Origin: Colwellia chukchiensis
GTDB lineage: Bacteria > Pseudomonadota > Gammaproteobacteria > Enterobacterales > Alteromonadaceae
DNA length: 64,000 nucleotides
Reading direction: 5' to 3'
Assembly: GCF_002104455.1 (NCBI RefSeq)
Contig: NZ_NBOC01000009.1
Span: 62,001-126,000, forward strand
A program made the translations under genes and the position numbers. Shown here piece by piece: positions 17,596 to 26,006 of this stretch. The stretch's first letter is position 1, and each line of letters starts with the position of its first letter. The notes beneath the pieces were generated by a model, which worked only from the letters and a program-made list of their open reading frames with translations, was not told the origin of the DNA and did no database searches.

Positions 17596-20138
17596 AAGTT
17601 ATCCTCTAAAAACTGGCCATAGTGTTTAATTAATGGCTGTTGGTGGATAAAATCAGTAACTTTACTGTGCGGCGTGGCCAGTGGCTGTGGTAATAACTGC
17701 TCTAGTTCACCGGCAAGTAAGCGCAGACAAGCGCGACATTGAGACAGTTGAAGTTGTTGCTCTAGTAATATTTGCTCAAGCACCGCCAACGCCGCCACTA
17801 AGGCGGGACGCTTTTCTATGAGTTGCACTATGCCTTGTTTCGCTGCTTCTACAAGAGCCAATTGCGCTATGGTTAGTACGCCTTTGTCGGTACGCACCTG
17901 CGCAAGTGCAGTACTTGCATCTTTTGTGCTAAGCAGTGCCTGTTGGCTTGCAACATCAGCATCGGTGCCGGTTTGTAAAAAGCGCTGCACTAATTCAAGT
18001 AACTTAGCAAAGGCTAGCTGGGTTTGATTTGATAGCTGACTCGGGTGAAAATGTGCTTGCTGTAGTCCCTGATCTAAAATATCGGTTTGCTCGCCTTGAT
18101 AACGACGCTGTTCAGTGACTGGTGGCGGTTCAAATCCTAGCCGTTTAACATAGATACGCTCTGCTTTTTTCGCCAGCTTTAACAATTGCAGCGCTTGTTG
18201 CTCAAACGGCAGTGCTCGCTTTGGCTCTGCTAACATTAAGTGCAGTTCGGCTTGCCACATATTCGCTAAACTTTGTTTCATTAATGCTTTCGGATCTTGA
18301 CTGGTCATAACGCCAACATCAGTATCTTCATGGTTATGACCATAACGATTAATCAGCGCCATTTTCCCCGATAAATCTAAGCCCTGTTGTACGCCGTTAT
18401 GTTCATGCTCTAACAAAGCGTGCTGGGGTGATTCTGGCGTAATAACAGCATTACTAGCACCGCCGTGATCATGCACATGCACCTCGGGCTGAGCTTGCTC
18501 AGCACTGCTATGCTCCTTGTCCATTGTCACACCAACACTGTGCTGCTCTGCTGACTCATCACCTAGGTATTGGCCATATTTTACCTTTAATGCACTTTGC
18601 GCCACTCCTAGTAGCTCAGATCGCTCGGTAAATTCATGCTTTTTAAGCTGGCTTTTATCGGCAATTAACTCAAGGGTGTCAATAATAATTTGTCGTTGGC
18701 TTTTAAAGTACTCAGGCATAAAATCGATGACTATACCTTCGGCATTAATCGTTGAGCTTTCTTGCTCTAGCCAACGAATAATTTTAGTTTCCGATCGACT
18801 TTGTTGTGGCTCAGGCTGACGATTATCAGTAGCGATAACTGAGAAATAAAGCTCATCCCCCGGCACCATGCCAAGCGCTGCTAATGACCAAGTTTTAAAG
18901 TAATGTTGTTTTCCGTGTTGCAACTCGCTACGGTCAAAATCAAACTGTTGATCTCTAAACTTTACCGCTTCACCTGTGCCTTTGGCAATTGATGATAAAA
19001 TTTTCACTTGGCTTACCGCAAAATCGTCGGTTATTTGCACCTGCGTATGAACCTTAGGCACACTGTTTTTTGCGTATTCGGTCACGGTATTTTTAGGGTA
19101 AATAAAACGAATATTTGGCGCCTGATCTGGGGTTAATGCGATACGGTAAATGCTGGCAAAGTTTTCCGCTTTGGCAACATCTTGCTCAACGACACTTAAA
19201 TGATAAACCATGCTAGTCATTAACTTACGTTGTAAGCTATGACTGCCATCCGCGTTTTTTTGCAATATATGACGCTCACCATTAGAAAAAACCATCGCAT
19301 ACGTTAAGTTTGGCTGGCTAAAAGTAAAGTGCCACTGAGCACTACTGCCAACTAAGGTGGTAATATCTAAGCTCTCAGATCGCCAACTTTTGGCTTGCTG
19401 GTGCCCTATGCTGTAGGCAGGTGGCACAATTTGTACTTGCTGAGCAAGAATATCAAGCACAGGGGGTTGCTGTGCTATTGCACTAGGGCTCAGTGTATTG
19501 GGTTGAGCGCTAAGCTGCGCCTGATACCAAGCCAAGGTTTTATCGACAAGACGCATACTATGACTAAATGCAAGCAACACGCAAAACATTAACGCCGCCA
19601 TGCTATGTAACGTTAACGTCCGCTTAGCTATTGTTGGCGATAAATCAGGGTAGTTATGTTGCGATTGCTGTTTGATTATGGCTTTAAAGCGGGGTTGTAT
19701 TTTTGCGGTTTGCAGTTGTTCAAGACTTGACAGTTGCCCCGGTTGTTTTGCCAGCAATTGCGTACTATGTTCAAGATCAGCAAAGCCTTGGTTAAAGTGC
19801 GCAATCACATTAGTGTCTGTGATGTTAGCATAGGCGCGGCTGCGCTTGAGCAGCATAAGCTTGAGCGCTATTGCCATCAACAACAATACAAACGCCAATA
19901 ATAAGCCGTTTGTAAAAGTGACAAGCGGTACGCTGACTAGTACAAAAACCAGTAAACCCATTGCGGCAAAACACTTTGGCAAAAATAGTAATACTTGCTG
20001 CAATATAAAGCGTTGTTGCCAACGTTTGCGCAATTGCCTTATTGTTTGTTGAAATGCGCAGTTTTGCGCTGCAGGTTTAGCGTCTGTCGGGCCAAGACGC
20101 CACCGCCAAAACGCTTGCTTTTGCTGCGAGCTAGTCAT
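17592..20138 (-). CDS. DUF4175-like membrane protein of the MoxR cluster
   Basis: 848 residues: a soluble start (1-50), two or three membrane segments (about 52-90 and 178-198) and a long extracytoplasmic part that ends in helical, Gln- and Leu-rich sequence. The layout and position downstream of MoxR, DUF58 and BatA-like genes fit the DUF4175 group. Residues about 545-610 form a histidine-rich linker (VHVHDHGG, LEHEHNG, YGHNHEDTD) that looks able to bind metal. Start and stop overlap neighbouring genes by 1 and 4 bp. Function is unknown; by analogy with Bat proteins it may help maintain the envelope. The family call is from memory and not verified. Confidence 0.6.
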   Translation of the reverse strand: MTSSQQKQAFWRWRLGPTDAKPAAQNCAFQQTIRQLRKRWQQRFILQQVLLFLPKCFAAMGLLVFVLVSVPLVTFTNGLLLAFVLLLMAIALKLMLLKRSRAYANITDTNVIAHFNQGFADLEHSTQLLAKQPGQLSSLEQLQTAKIQPRFKAIIKQQSQHNYPDLSPTIAKRTLTLHSMAALMFCVLLAFSHSMRLVDKTLAWYQAQLSAQPNTLSPSAIAQQPPVLDILAQQVQIVPPAYSIGHQQAKSWRSESLDITTLVGSSAQWHFTFSQPNLTYAMVFSNGERHILQKNADGSHSLQRKLMTSMVYHLSVVEQDVAKAENFASIYRIALTPDQAPNIRFIYPKNTVTEYAKNSVPKVHTQVQITDDFAVSQVKILSSIAKGTGEAVKFRDQQFDFDRSELQHGKQHYFKTWSLAALGMVPGDELYFSVIATDNRQPEPQQSRSETKIIRWLEQESSTINAEGIVIDFMPEYFKSQRQIIIDTLELIADKSQLKKHEFTERSELLGVAQSALKVKYGQYLGDESAEQHSVGVTMDKEHSSAEQAQPEVHVHDHGGASNAVITPESPQHALLEHEHNGVQQGLDLSGKMALINRYGHNHEDTDVGVMTSQDPKALMKQSLANMWQAELHLMLAEPKRALPFEQQALQLLKLAKKAERIYVKRLGFEPPPVTEQRRYQGEQTDILDQGLQQAHFHPSQLSNQTQLAFAKLLELVQRFLQTGTDADVASQQALLSTKDASTALAQVRTDKGVLTIAQLALVEAAKQGIVQLIEKRPALVAALAVLEQILLEQQLQLSQCRACLRLLAGELEQLLPQPLATPHSKVTDFIHQQPLIKHYGQFLEDNL

Positions 20139-21784
20139 TAAGCACCAACCTTAGCCGAGGTTGCGCCTGCTGCACGCTTATCTTGCTCACGCGGCGGTTT
20201 TGGGCGCGTTAACTCACTAAGCCCGCGCTCAATAACCGACAACACTAACAATAAAATCACTAACCAAGTGTTATAGCTATCGCTTTCTTTTTGTTGCGCT
20301 GCGATTAAGTGTTGCGCCTGCGTTATCCGCTGCCTACTCGCCCAAGTCTCTGTATTTTCCGCTAGGTCATGGTTACTAATCAGCTGTTTTATTTGCCGCG
20401 CTGTTAACCTGTATTGCTGGCTTACTTGCTGTTGTTGCCACGCTGAGAATAACAAGTGTTTTAAAAAATTTGGCCACTGCTCAGTTAGTATTAAGTTACT
20501 CCAGCTTGGCGAGAACCGTGAGTGCAGTTGATAAAGTGTCCGGCTTTGACTGCGATGCTGATTATTTTGCTTAACATGAAGCGCTGCCGTACTGTTAATC
20601 CCCTCCCCTAATTGCACTTGCAATGCTGGCAACACCGTTAACGAAGTTAACATTGGCAAGGCGACACCTTTGTTGTCGTGAATTTGCCATAGGATGTCAC
20701 TTTGGCCATTTTGATCATGAAACCCAAAGTCAGTTAATTGTTGAGCAATGTCGGTGGCAAGTGATCGGCGATAAATTAAGCCATAAGCACTGGGTGAATC
20801 TGCGCTGCCTGGCGTAATATCAAGCCCCACTGCTGGCAAAGCTTCAGCCGACGCAGTACTTGCGTCAACAACAATATGGCTAGTGCGACTTACCAACTGC
20901 TGTAGCGTCTGGCTAGGGGCTTGAGTAGATAAATAAAACAGCCAATCTGGTGGCGTTGCCAATACTTGCCGAATCTTTTCAGGATTTTTTAAACTTTGAT
21001 CTAATAAACTGACTAACTCAAGTTTTGGCGCAACATACTGTTTAATTAAGCGAAACGCCTGCTGAAAATATTTAAGCTCATGTTGACGCGCTTGCTGGTA
21101 AATAATCAACACCTGCAGCGCATCAGGGTATTGCTTTGTTACCGACTCAGTCAGGGGTTTTATTTGCCAATTAATCTCATTCGGTAAAAATAACGGCGTA
21201 TTTTCATCAGCAACAGTATATTGGTTGGCGCTATCTGTGACCCAAAGTGTGATCTGATTGGTTGCCGCTAAACCTTGACTAAACTCTTCTAGATACCTTA
21301 GTGTATTGCCCTGCGTTGTGTCCGACTGTTGCGAGGTTGACGCTGACGCTGACGCTGTTGGCCAATGCAATAATTGTTCGGCGGTTATTAAGCGAGTCTT
21401 AGGCGCTAATAAATACATCTCGACACCGCCACTTTCCGTGAGTAATTGTTGGCGCTCTGCTACATCACTATGCTTAAGCCAGTCTTTAGTGAATAAATAA
21501 ACTTCAGCGGGCTGACGTGGCGGCTTAATGACACTAATATTGGCTAATAGTAATATCGAAACCACTAATAACAATAAACGCAACAGTAATAGCCAAATTT
21601 GTGTTAAACGCATGTGACGGAGGTTTTTCGGCTCTTTTACCTTAATCAAAGCTATATTAGCAAATGCCACCAAACGTGCTTTATTTCGACTTAACAAGTG
21701 CACTATCACGGGTAACATTAATGCCAACAAAGCGTAAATTGCCCAAGGGTTTTGCAGCACTAATGTTGGCAAACTCGTCAACAT
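20138..21784 (-). CDS. BatA N-terminal-domain membrane protein
   Basis: 548 residues. The first 85 residues are the BatA/aerotolerance N-terminal domain: a membrane helix (NPWAIYALLALMLPVIVHLLSRNKARLVAFANIALI) followed by the typical LRHMRLTQIWLLLLRLLLLVVSILLLA second helix. The rest is extracytoplasmic, with one more membrane helix near residue 515. A full von Willebrand domain is not obvious. The ATG at 21784 shares a base with the upstream stop (TGATG) and follows AAGGGG at 6 bp; a GTG two codons earlier is less likely. It belongs with the MoxR and DUF58 genes, with which it probably works at the inner membrane. Confidence 0.72.
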   Translation of the reverse strand: MLTSLPTLVLQNPWAIYALLALMLPVIVHLLSRNKARLVAFANIALIKVKEPKNLRHMRLTQIWLLLLRLLLLVVSILLLANISVIKPPRQPAEVYLFTKDWLKHSDVAERQQLLTESGGVEMYLLAPKTRLITAEQLLHWPTASASASTSQQSDTTQGNTLRYLEEFSQGLAATNQITLWVTDSANQYTVADENTPLFLPNEINWQIKPLTESVTKQYPDALQVLIIYQQARQHELKYFQQAFRLIKQYVAPKLELVSLLDQSLKNPEKIRQVLATPPDWLFYLSTQAPSQTLQQLVSRTSHIVVDASTASAEALPAVGLDITPGSADSPSAYGLIYRRSLATDIAQQLTDFGFHDQNGQSDILWQIHDNKGVALPMLTSLTVLPALQVQLGEGINSTAALHVKQNNQHRSQSRTLYQLHSRFSPSWSNLILTEQWPNFLKHLLFSAWQQQQVSQQYRLTARQIKQLISNHDLAENTETWASRQRITQAQHLIAAQQKESDSYNTWLVILLLVLSVIERGLSELTRPKPPREQDKRAAGATSAKVGA

Positions 21785-22719
21785 CACCACCCCTTGCGCT
21801 TGGCTCGAGCACTAAGAAAGTCGACTAAGCTTTGATCTAAGGCTTGGTCAATATTGGCGCTAAAATAACTACAATTTTGTTTTGCAAATTGTGCTTTTAA
21901 CGCCTGTTCGGTTTGTTTTTTCTTGGCTAAATAATCGGTTCGCACTTGCTGGCCGGCAACATGAATTTCTGCGCCGGTTTCCAAGTCTTGAAATTTAATC
22001 AAGCCATGGTAGGGAAAAGTTATCTCATCGCTACTGTCTAAATGAAAGGCGACAACATCTCTTTGACCATGACTCAGTTTTGCCGTTAAATTCTCTAATT
22101 CATTTTGCGCTTGATGAAAGTCGCTAATGATCACAATCAAGGCGTTTTTCGCCACCTTACTTAGTGGCCCTATGATGGTTTTAGCGTCAGGGCAGCGTCC
22201 ATGGGCTTGTAGTTTTGTTAACGCCAAGGTTAATTTTTGCCAGTGACGCTCACCGGGTAGACATGGTAAGCACTGTTGCTGCTGCTCTGATAGCGTTAAA
22301 AGCCCAACAGCGTCACCTTGTTGCTGTGCGATATATGCAATCGTGGCGGCTAAATAGCGCGCATAGTCAAATTTATGCCACTGCCCTTGCAGGGGTTGTT
22401 GCTCGCCATTATCAACCGCTTTTGGTTGTGATTGCTGCAACATAGAGCCGCTACAGTCTAGCACTATCCAAACGCTAACATCGCTTTCTCTTTCTGCTTC
22501 TCGTACAAAGTATTTATCGGAACGGGCAAACAGCTGCCAATCGATTTTACTGAGTTGGTCACCAGGCTCGTATGCTCTATATTGGCTAAATTCAATACCC
22601 ACGCCACGTTGTTGACTGGCATGAATTCCGTGCAAAAAGCCTTGCGCTAACGTTTTTATCGCTAGTGGTAGCTCTTTTACCCGCAATAAGGTGTTGATAT
22701 CAAAGAACGCTGGCTGCAC
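21784..22719 (-). CDS. DUF58 protein with von Willebrand-like domain
   Basis: About 311 residues. The DUF58 signature is clear: GVGIEFSQYRAYEPGDQLSKIDWQLFARSDKYFVREAE, then a MIDAS-like metal site DCSGSM at the start of a Rossmann-type domain, and LIVIISDFHQAQNELENL. DUF58 proteins are regular partners of MoxR ATPases. A longer frame to 22785 overlaps moxR by 56 bp; I prefer GTG at 22719, which lies 10 bp after the moxR stop and follows TTAGG. No membrane segment is seen, so it should be cytoplasmic. Confidence 0.82.
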   Translation of the reverse strand: MQPAFFDINTLLRVKELPLAIKTLAQGFLHGIHASQQRGVGIEFSQYRAYEPGDQLSKIDWQLFARSDKYFVREAERESDVSVWIVLDCSGSMLQQSQPKAVDNGEQQPLQGQWHKFDYARYLAATIAYIAQQQGDAVGLLTLSEQQQQCLPCLPGERHWQKLTLALTKLQAHGRCPDAKTIIGPLSKVAKNALIVIISDFHQAQNELENLTAKLSHGQRDVVAFHLDSSDEITFPYHGLIKFQDLETGAEIHVAGQQVRTDYLAKKKQTEQALKAQFAKQNCSYFSANIDQALDQSLVDFLSARAKRKGW

Positions 22720-22729
22720 TTGCGATGAC

Positions 22730-23776
22730 CTAAGTTGATTGCAGTGGACTGGTGGGCACAGGCACTTGTTGCAAAAGCTGCTCAATAATATTATCTGGGC
22801 TAATATTGACTGCCTCGGCTTGAAAGTTCACTAAAATTCTATGCCTTAACACCGCAGGTGCAACAAATTGGAGATCCGCTAAGTTCATGGCGTAACGTCC
22901 TGACATCAAGGCACGCGCTTTTGCGCATAAAATTAATGCTTGTCCTGCTCTGGGCCCTGCTCCCCAGCGTACATGCTCGCGCACACTTTCACAGTCAAAT
23001 TCGCTTTGTGTGTTGGCGTCACTGGCATTATTGGCCAGCTGTGTTGCTTTAGGGCGTGTCGCGCGCACTAGTCTTGCTGCGTAACTGAGTAATGGCGCTG
23101 ACACTGTTACACTGCGCACCAGACCTTGCAGTGCAATCAGTTCTTCAGCGCTGAGTATGGCACTTATCTCGCTGTCGATATTGCCAGTGGTACGCTGCAA
23201 GATTTCAATTTCTTGTTGTTCGTTTGGGTAACTCACTCGAATAAACATCAAAAATCGATCAAGTTGTGCTTCGGGCAGTGGGTAAGTACCGGCTTGCTCT
23301 ACAGGGTTTTGTGTTGCCAAAACAAAAAAAGGTTTCGGTAACTCATAGCTAGTACCCGCATAACTGACACAGCGCTCTTGCATTGCTTCTAACAAGGCCG
23401 CTTGGGTTTTCGGTGGCGTGCGGTTAATTTCATCCGCTAATAAAATATGGGTAAACACCGGGCCTTGCTGAAACTTAAAAAAACGTTCACCGCTGTCATG
23501 ATCGGTTTCTAAAATTTCTGTGCCAATAATATCACTTGGCATTAAATCAGGAGTAAATTGCACACGTTTAAAATCAAGTGCCAGAGATTTTCCCAGTGAG
23601 CTCACCATTAAGGTTTTAGCTAAGCCAGGAACACCTTCAAGTAAACAGTGCCCGCCCGCTAAGATGCTGATCAACAATTCTTCTATCACATTTTGCTGAC
23701 CGACAATGACCTTAGCAATTTCTACACTAACTTGTGATAATTTATCAAGCAGTTGCTTTATTTCTTGTTCTGACAT
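22730..23776 (-). CDS. MoxR-family AAA+ ATPase
   Basis: 348 residues with AAA+ motifs: Walker A GVPGLAKT (48-55), Walker B HILLADEINR, sensor 1 ATQNP, and a C-terminal lid with VRWGAGPRAGQALILCAKARAL typical of MoxR. MoxR ATPases act as chaperones for the activation or metal loading of particular proteins and are nearly always encoded next to DUF58 and vWA proteins, as here. It lies 35 bp downstream of the DUF4159 gene on the same strand. Candidate clients in this locus are the TldD/TldE pair and the membrane proteins downstream; that is inference. Confidence 0.9.
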   Translation of the reverse strand: MSEQEIKQLLDKLSQVSVEIAKVIVGQQNVIEELLISILAGGHCLLEGVPGLAKTLMVSSLGKSLALDFKRVQFTPDLMPSDIIGTEILETDHDSGERFFKFQQGPVFTHILLADEINRTPPKTQAALLEAMQERCVSYAGTSYELPKPFFVLATQNPVEQAGTYPLPEAQLDRFLMFIRVSYPNEQQEIEILQRTTGNIDSEISAILSAEELIALQGLVRSVTVSAPLLSYAARLVRATRPKATQLANNASDANTQSEFDCESVREHVRWGAGPRAGQALILCAKARALMSGRYAMNLADLQFVAPAVLRHRILVNFQAEAVNISPDNIIEQLLQQVPVPTSPLQST

Positions 23777-23811
23777 TATTTTTTACTTTACCCTGGCTAA
23801 ATTATAAGCGG

Positions 23812-24513
23812 TTAACTGTTCATGGCGTACATTACAATATTGACCGCAAAGCGTGTATTATCGACTTTTAACCAACGTTTATTACGAAAGTCATAATCCC
23901 ACTCACAACCAAAATCTTTGTTAGAATATAACACCGCGATACGACCATCAATTTCTATAGCTTTTAAATAGTTATGTACTAAATCATCGCCCCAACCATT
24001 GAGTTCTATGCTGGTTCGTGGTGGCCCGTCAAAGTGAAAAAACGACGAGTATAAGGGGTGGTCATTAGCGATTTTTTGCAATGCCTGATCACCAAACATT
24101 TGCTGCATTTGCCGCTCAAAACTGCGGGCAAACATGCCATCGATATCATGATTACAATCATCCACAAAGACAAAGCCGCCGTTTTCTACATAACGTTGAA
24201 AGTTTTCTCTTTCTTGGCGATTAAATTGCACTAAGCGGTGACCTGCGAGATAACAAAATGGCGAATTAAGCATTTGCGGATCTGATAAGGGGATAACGCG
24301 CTCGTTAATATCCACCCGTAAACTGGTGTATTCAATTAACGCATTAAGAACATTGGCAGGCATTCTTTCGTCTACCTCCCAGTTACCCGACTCATAGCTT
24401 AAACGGGTAAAAAAGAAGTCAATTGCCTCACGCGCATTTAGCTGCTGCAGTGGCTTAGTTAACAGCCCCGCAGACAACAACGACATGGCACGAATAAAAT
24501 TGCGTCGATTCAT
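23812..24513 (-). CDS. DUF4159 protein with Tat-type signal peptide
   Basis: About 233 residues. The start MNRRNFIRAMSLLSAG fits the twin-arginine pattern (RRxFI plus a moderately hydrophobic stretch ending near LNA). The mature part shows DUF4159 features: FTRLSYESGNWEVDERMPANVLNALIEYTSLRV, GHRLVQFNRQERENFQRYVENGGFVFVDDCN and HPLYSSFFHFDGPP. DUF4159 is found in bacterial clusters with MoxR and DUF58 and has no known activity. Longer starts exist (TTG at 24534, ATG at 24522) but fall inside a perfect hairpin; ATG at 24513 is preferred. Export through Tat would put it in the periplasm already folded. Confidence 0.76.
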   Translation of the reverse strand: MNRRNFIRAMSLLSAGLLTKPLQQLNAREAIDFFFTRLSYESGNWEVDERMPANVLNALIEYTSLRVDINERVIPLSDPQMLNSPFCYLAGHRLVQFNRQERENFQRYVENGGFVFVDDCNHDIDGMFARSFERQMQQMFGDQALQKIANDHPLYSSFFHFDGPPRTSIELNGWGDDLVHNYLKAIEIDGRIAVLYSNKDFGCEWDYDFRNKRWLKVDNTRFAVNIVMYAMNS

Positions 24514-24525
24514 AAGCAACATAAT

Positions 24526-24558
24526 AAAGGGCAAGTGTTTATGCCACGCTTGCCCTTT
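24526..24558 (-). terminator. 10-bp perfect hairpin between tldE-like and DUF4159 genes
   Basis: AAAGGGCAAG (24526-24535) is the exact reverse complement of CTTGCCCTTT (24549-24558), with a 13-nt loop. In the direction of transcription it lies 30 bp after the tldE-like stop and 12 bp before the DUF4159 start, ending in TTTATT. It may be a partial terminator that lowers expression of the MoxR block compared with tldD-tldE, or an mRNA-stabilising stem. Confidence 0.6.
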
Positions 24559-24587
24559 AAAAGCTTCTCCCTATCCCTTTCACTTAA

Positions 24588-25955
24588 TTAAACCGCATCC
24601 GATAAACTGCTAAAGGTAAAGTCGCGTATTTTCATGGTTGGGATCATGCTGCCATTAATACGCTGTGGTTTACCTAAGGCTTCAATATTATTTAACATTA
24701 TGATTGGGCTTTCATTGAAGCGGAAGTTTTTTATCGGGTACTTGATCTTGCCATTCTCAATATAAAACGTGCCGTCTCGCGTTAAGCCAGTATAAAGCTG
24801 AGTTTGTGGATCTAAGGCGCGAATATACCATAACCGTGTCACTAAAATGCCTCGGCGCGTATCTTTGATCATATCTTCCAAACTGTCGTTACCGCCGGCC
24901 ATTATAATTTGAGATGGTCCGCCAAATAACCCAGATCCGGTATAAGCGGTTGGGGTATAAGCCACACCGGTTTTTTTCGCCCAATAGGGTGAGTTAGGCA
25001 TATTGACGACTTTTCCATTTTTGATCCAGTCGGTTTTTTCAACCCGATGGCCATCACTGGCAAATGGTGCGGTGGGCGCTTCAGCGTGCATAGGGTCTGA
25101 ATAGATATGTACGCGTTCATCGAACATTTTCTCTCCTAAACGGTTACTGGCTTGTCCCGCTTTCGCTGTTGATGACTTTTTACTTAAAAAGCTACGTCCT
25201 TCATCGGCAGCGCGCTGGTTCATATTGCCAAACATATTACTCAATAGCTGAACACTGGCTGCTGGCTCTAAAATGACCGTATACTTACCCGGCTCCATTT
25301 CTTTAGCGCCCGATGACCTGATTGACTTTTCAATCGCCACTTGTGAGGCAGTTTTAGTGTTTAAATGTTTAACGTCGCTGTAATCTCTGCTCACCCAGCC
25401 TGAGCCTTTACCGTCTTGGGTTCTAATGGTGACCGTAAAGTCAACATTAGTGGCTTTATTGTATGCAAACAAACCTTTACTGTTCATGATAGCAACAAAG
25501 GTAGTGGCATCTTGTAAAAAACCAGACGAGACCAATTTATTGGCTTTTGACGGTTTAATGCTATCTTCTGCGGCTTGCGCTCTGTCTGCTGGGGTAACGT
25601 TTGATGTTGAGGCAAAGGCACTTTCAGGTTGTAAGTATTTTTGCGGGCCAAAAATCGGCATATGCTCGGGATTTTCAGGAGCGAGCTTTGCTAACTCTTC
25701 TGAGCGCTTAACCACTTTCCTTAACGATGCATCGTCAAACTCATTGATGGTGGCAACCCCAGTGCGCTTACCAAAGGTTGATTGCACCGCTAAAGTTAAG
25801 TCACTTTGCTCTCCCGCTGTTGATACCGTATTGCGCGCGGTGCGAATATTGCCACCGACTTGGCCGTCTAAGTTACACTCACATTCATCAGCGTTAGAAA
25901 ATGAAAGTACTTTTTGTAATAACGTTTTCGCATGTTGTTCTGTTAAAATTGTCAT
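24588..25955 (-). CDS. TldE/PmbA-like subunit of a TldD-TldE protease
   Basis: 455 residues with the U62/PmbA layout: N-terminal part (LSFSNADECECNLDGQVGGNIRTARNTVSTAGE), the central PGKYTVILEPAASVQLLSNMFGNM and a C-terminal part with GSGLFGGPSQIIMAGGNDSLEDMI. It has no HExxxH, as expected for the non-catalytic TldE partner; at the corresponding place it reads AASVQLLSNMF. TldD and TldE form a heterodimeric metalloprotease that degrades unfolded peptides and matures microcin and CcdA. The ATG at 25955 was chosen; a TTG 13 codons earlier lacks support. No signal peptide is visible, unlike the TldD-like gene 51 bp upstream. Confidence 0.82.
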   Translation of the reverse strand: MTILTEQHAKTLLQKVLSFSNADECECNLDGQVGGNIRTARNTVSTAGEQSDLTLAVQSTFGKRTGVATINEFDDASLRKVVKRSEELAKLAPENPEHMPIFGPQKYLQPESAFASTSNVTPADRAQAAEDSIKPSKANKLVSSGFLQDATTFVAIMNSKGLFAYNKATNVDFTVTIRTQDGKGSGWVSRDYSDVKHLNTKTASQVAIEKSIRSSGAKEMEPGKYTVILEPAASVQLLSNMFGNMNQRAADEGRSFLSKKSSTAKAGQASNRLGEKMFDERVHIYSDPMHAEAPTAPFASDGHRVEKTDWIKNGKVVNMPNSPYWAKKTGVAYTPTAYTGSGLFGGPSQIIMAGGNDSLEDMIKDTRRGILVTRLWYIRALDPQTQLYTGLTRDGTFYIENGKIKYPIKNFRFNESPIIMLNNIEALGKPQRINGSMIPTMKIRDFTFSSLSDAV

Positions 25956-26006
25956 GACGCTTTGCTTCCTTTTATACTTTATTTTTATCGTCAACTATGA
26001 GTGAAA

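Noticed and set aside
22720-22785. 22-residue N-terminal extension of the DUF58 protein overlapping moxR by 56 bp
   Set aside because: Cys-rich extension unlike DUF58 starts; GTG at 22719 gives the usual 10-bp gap.
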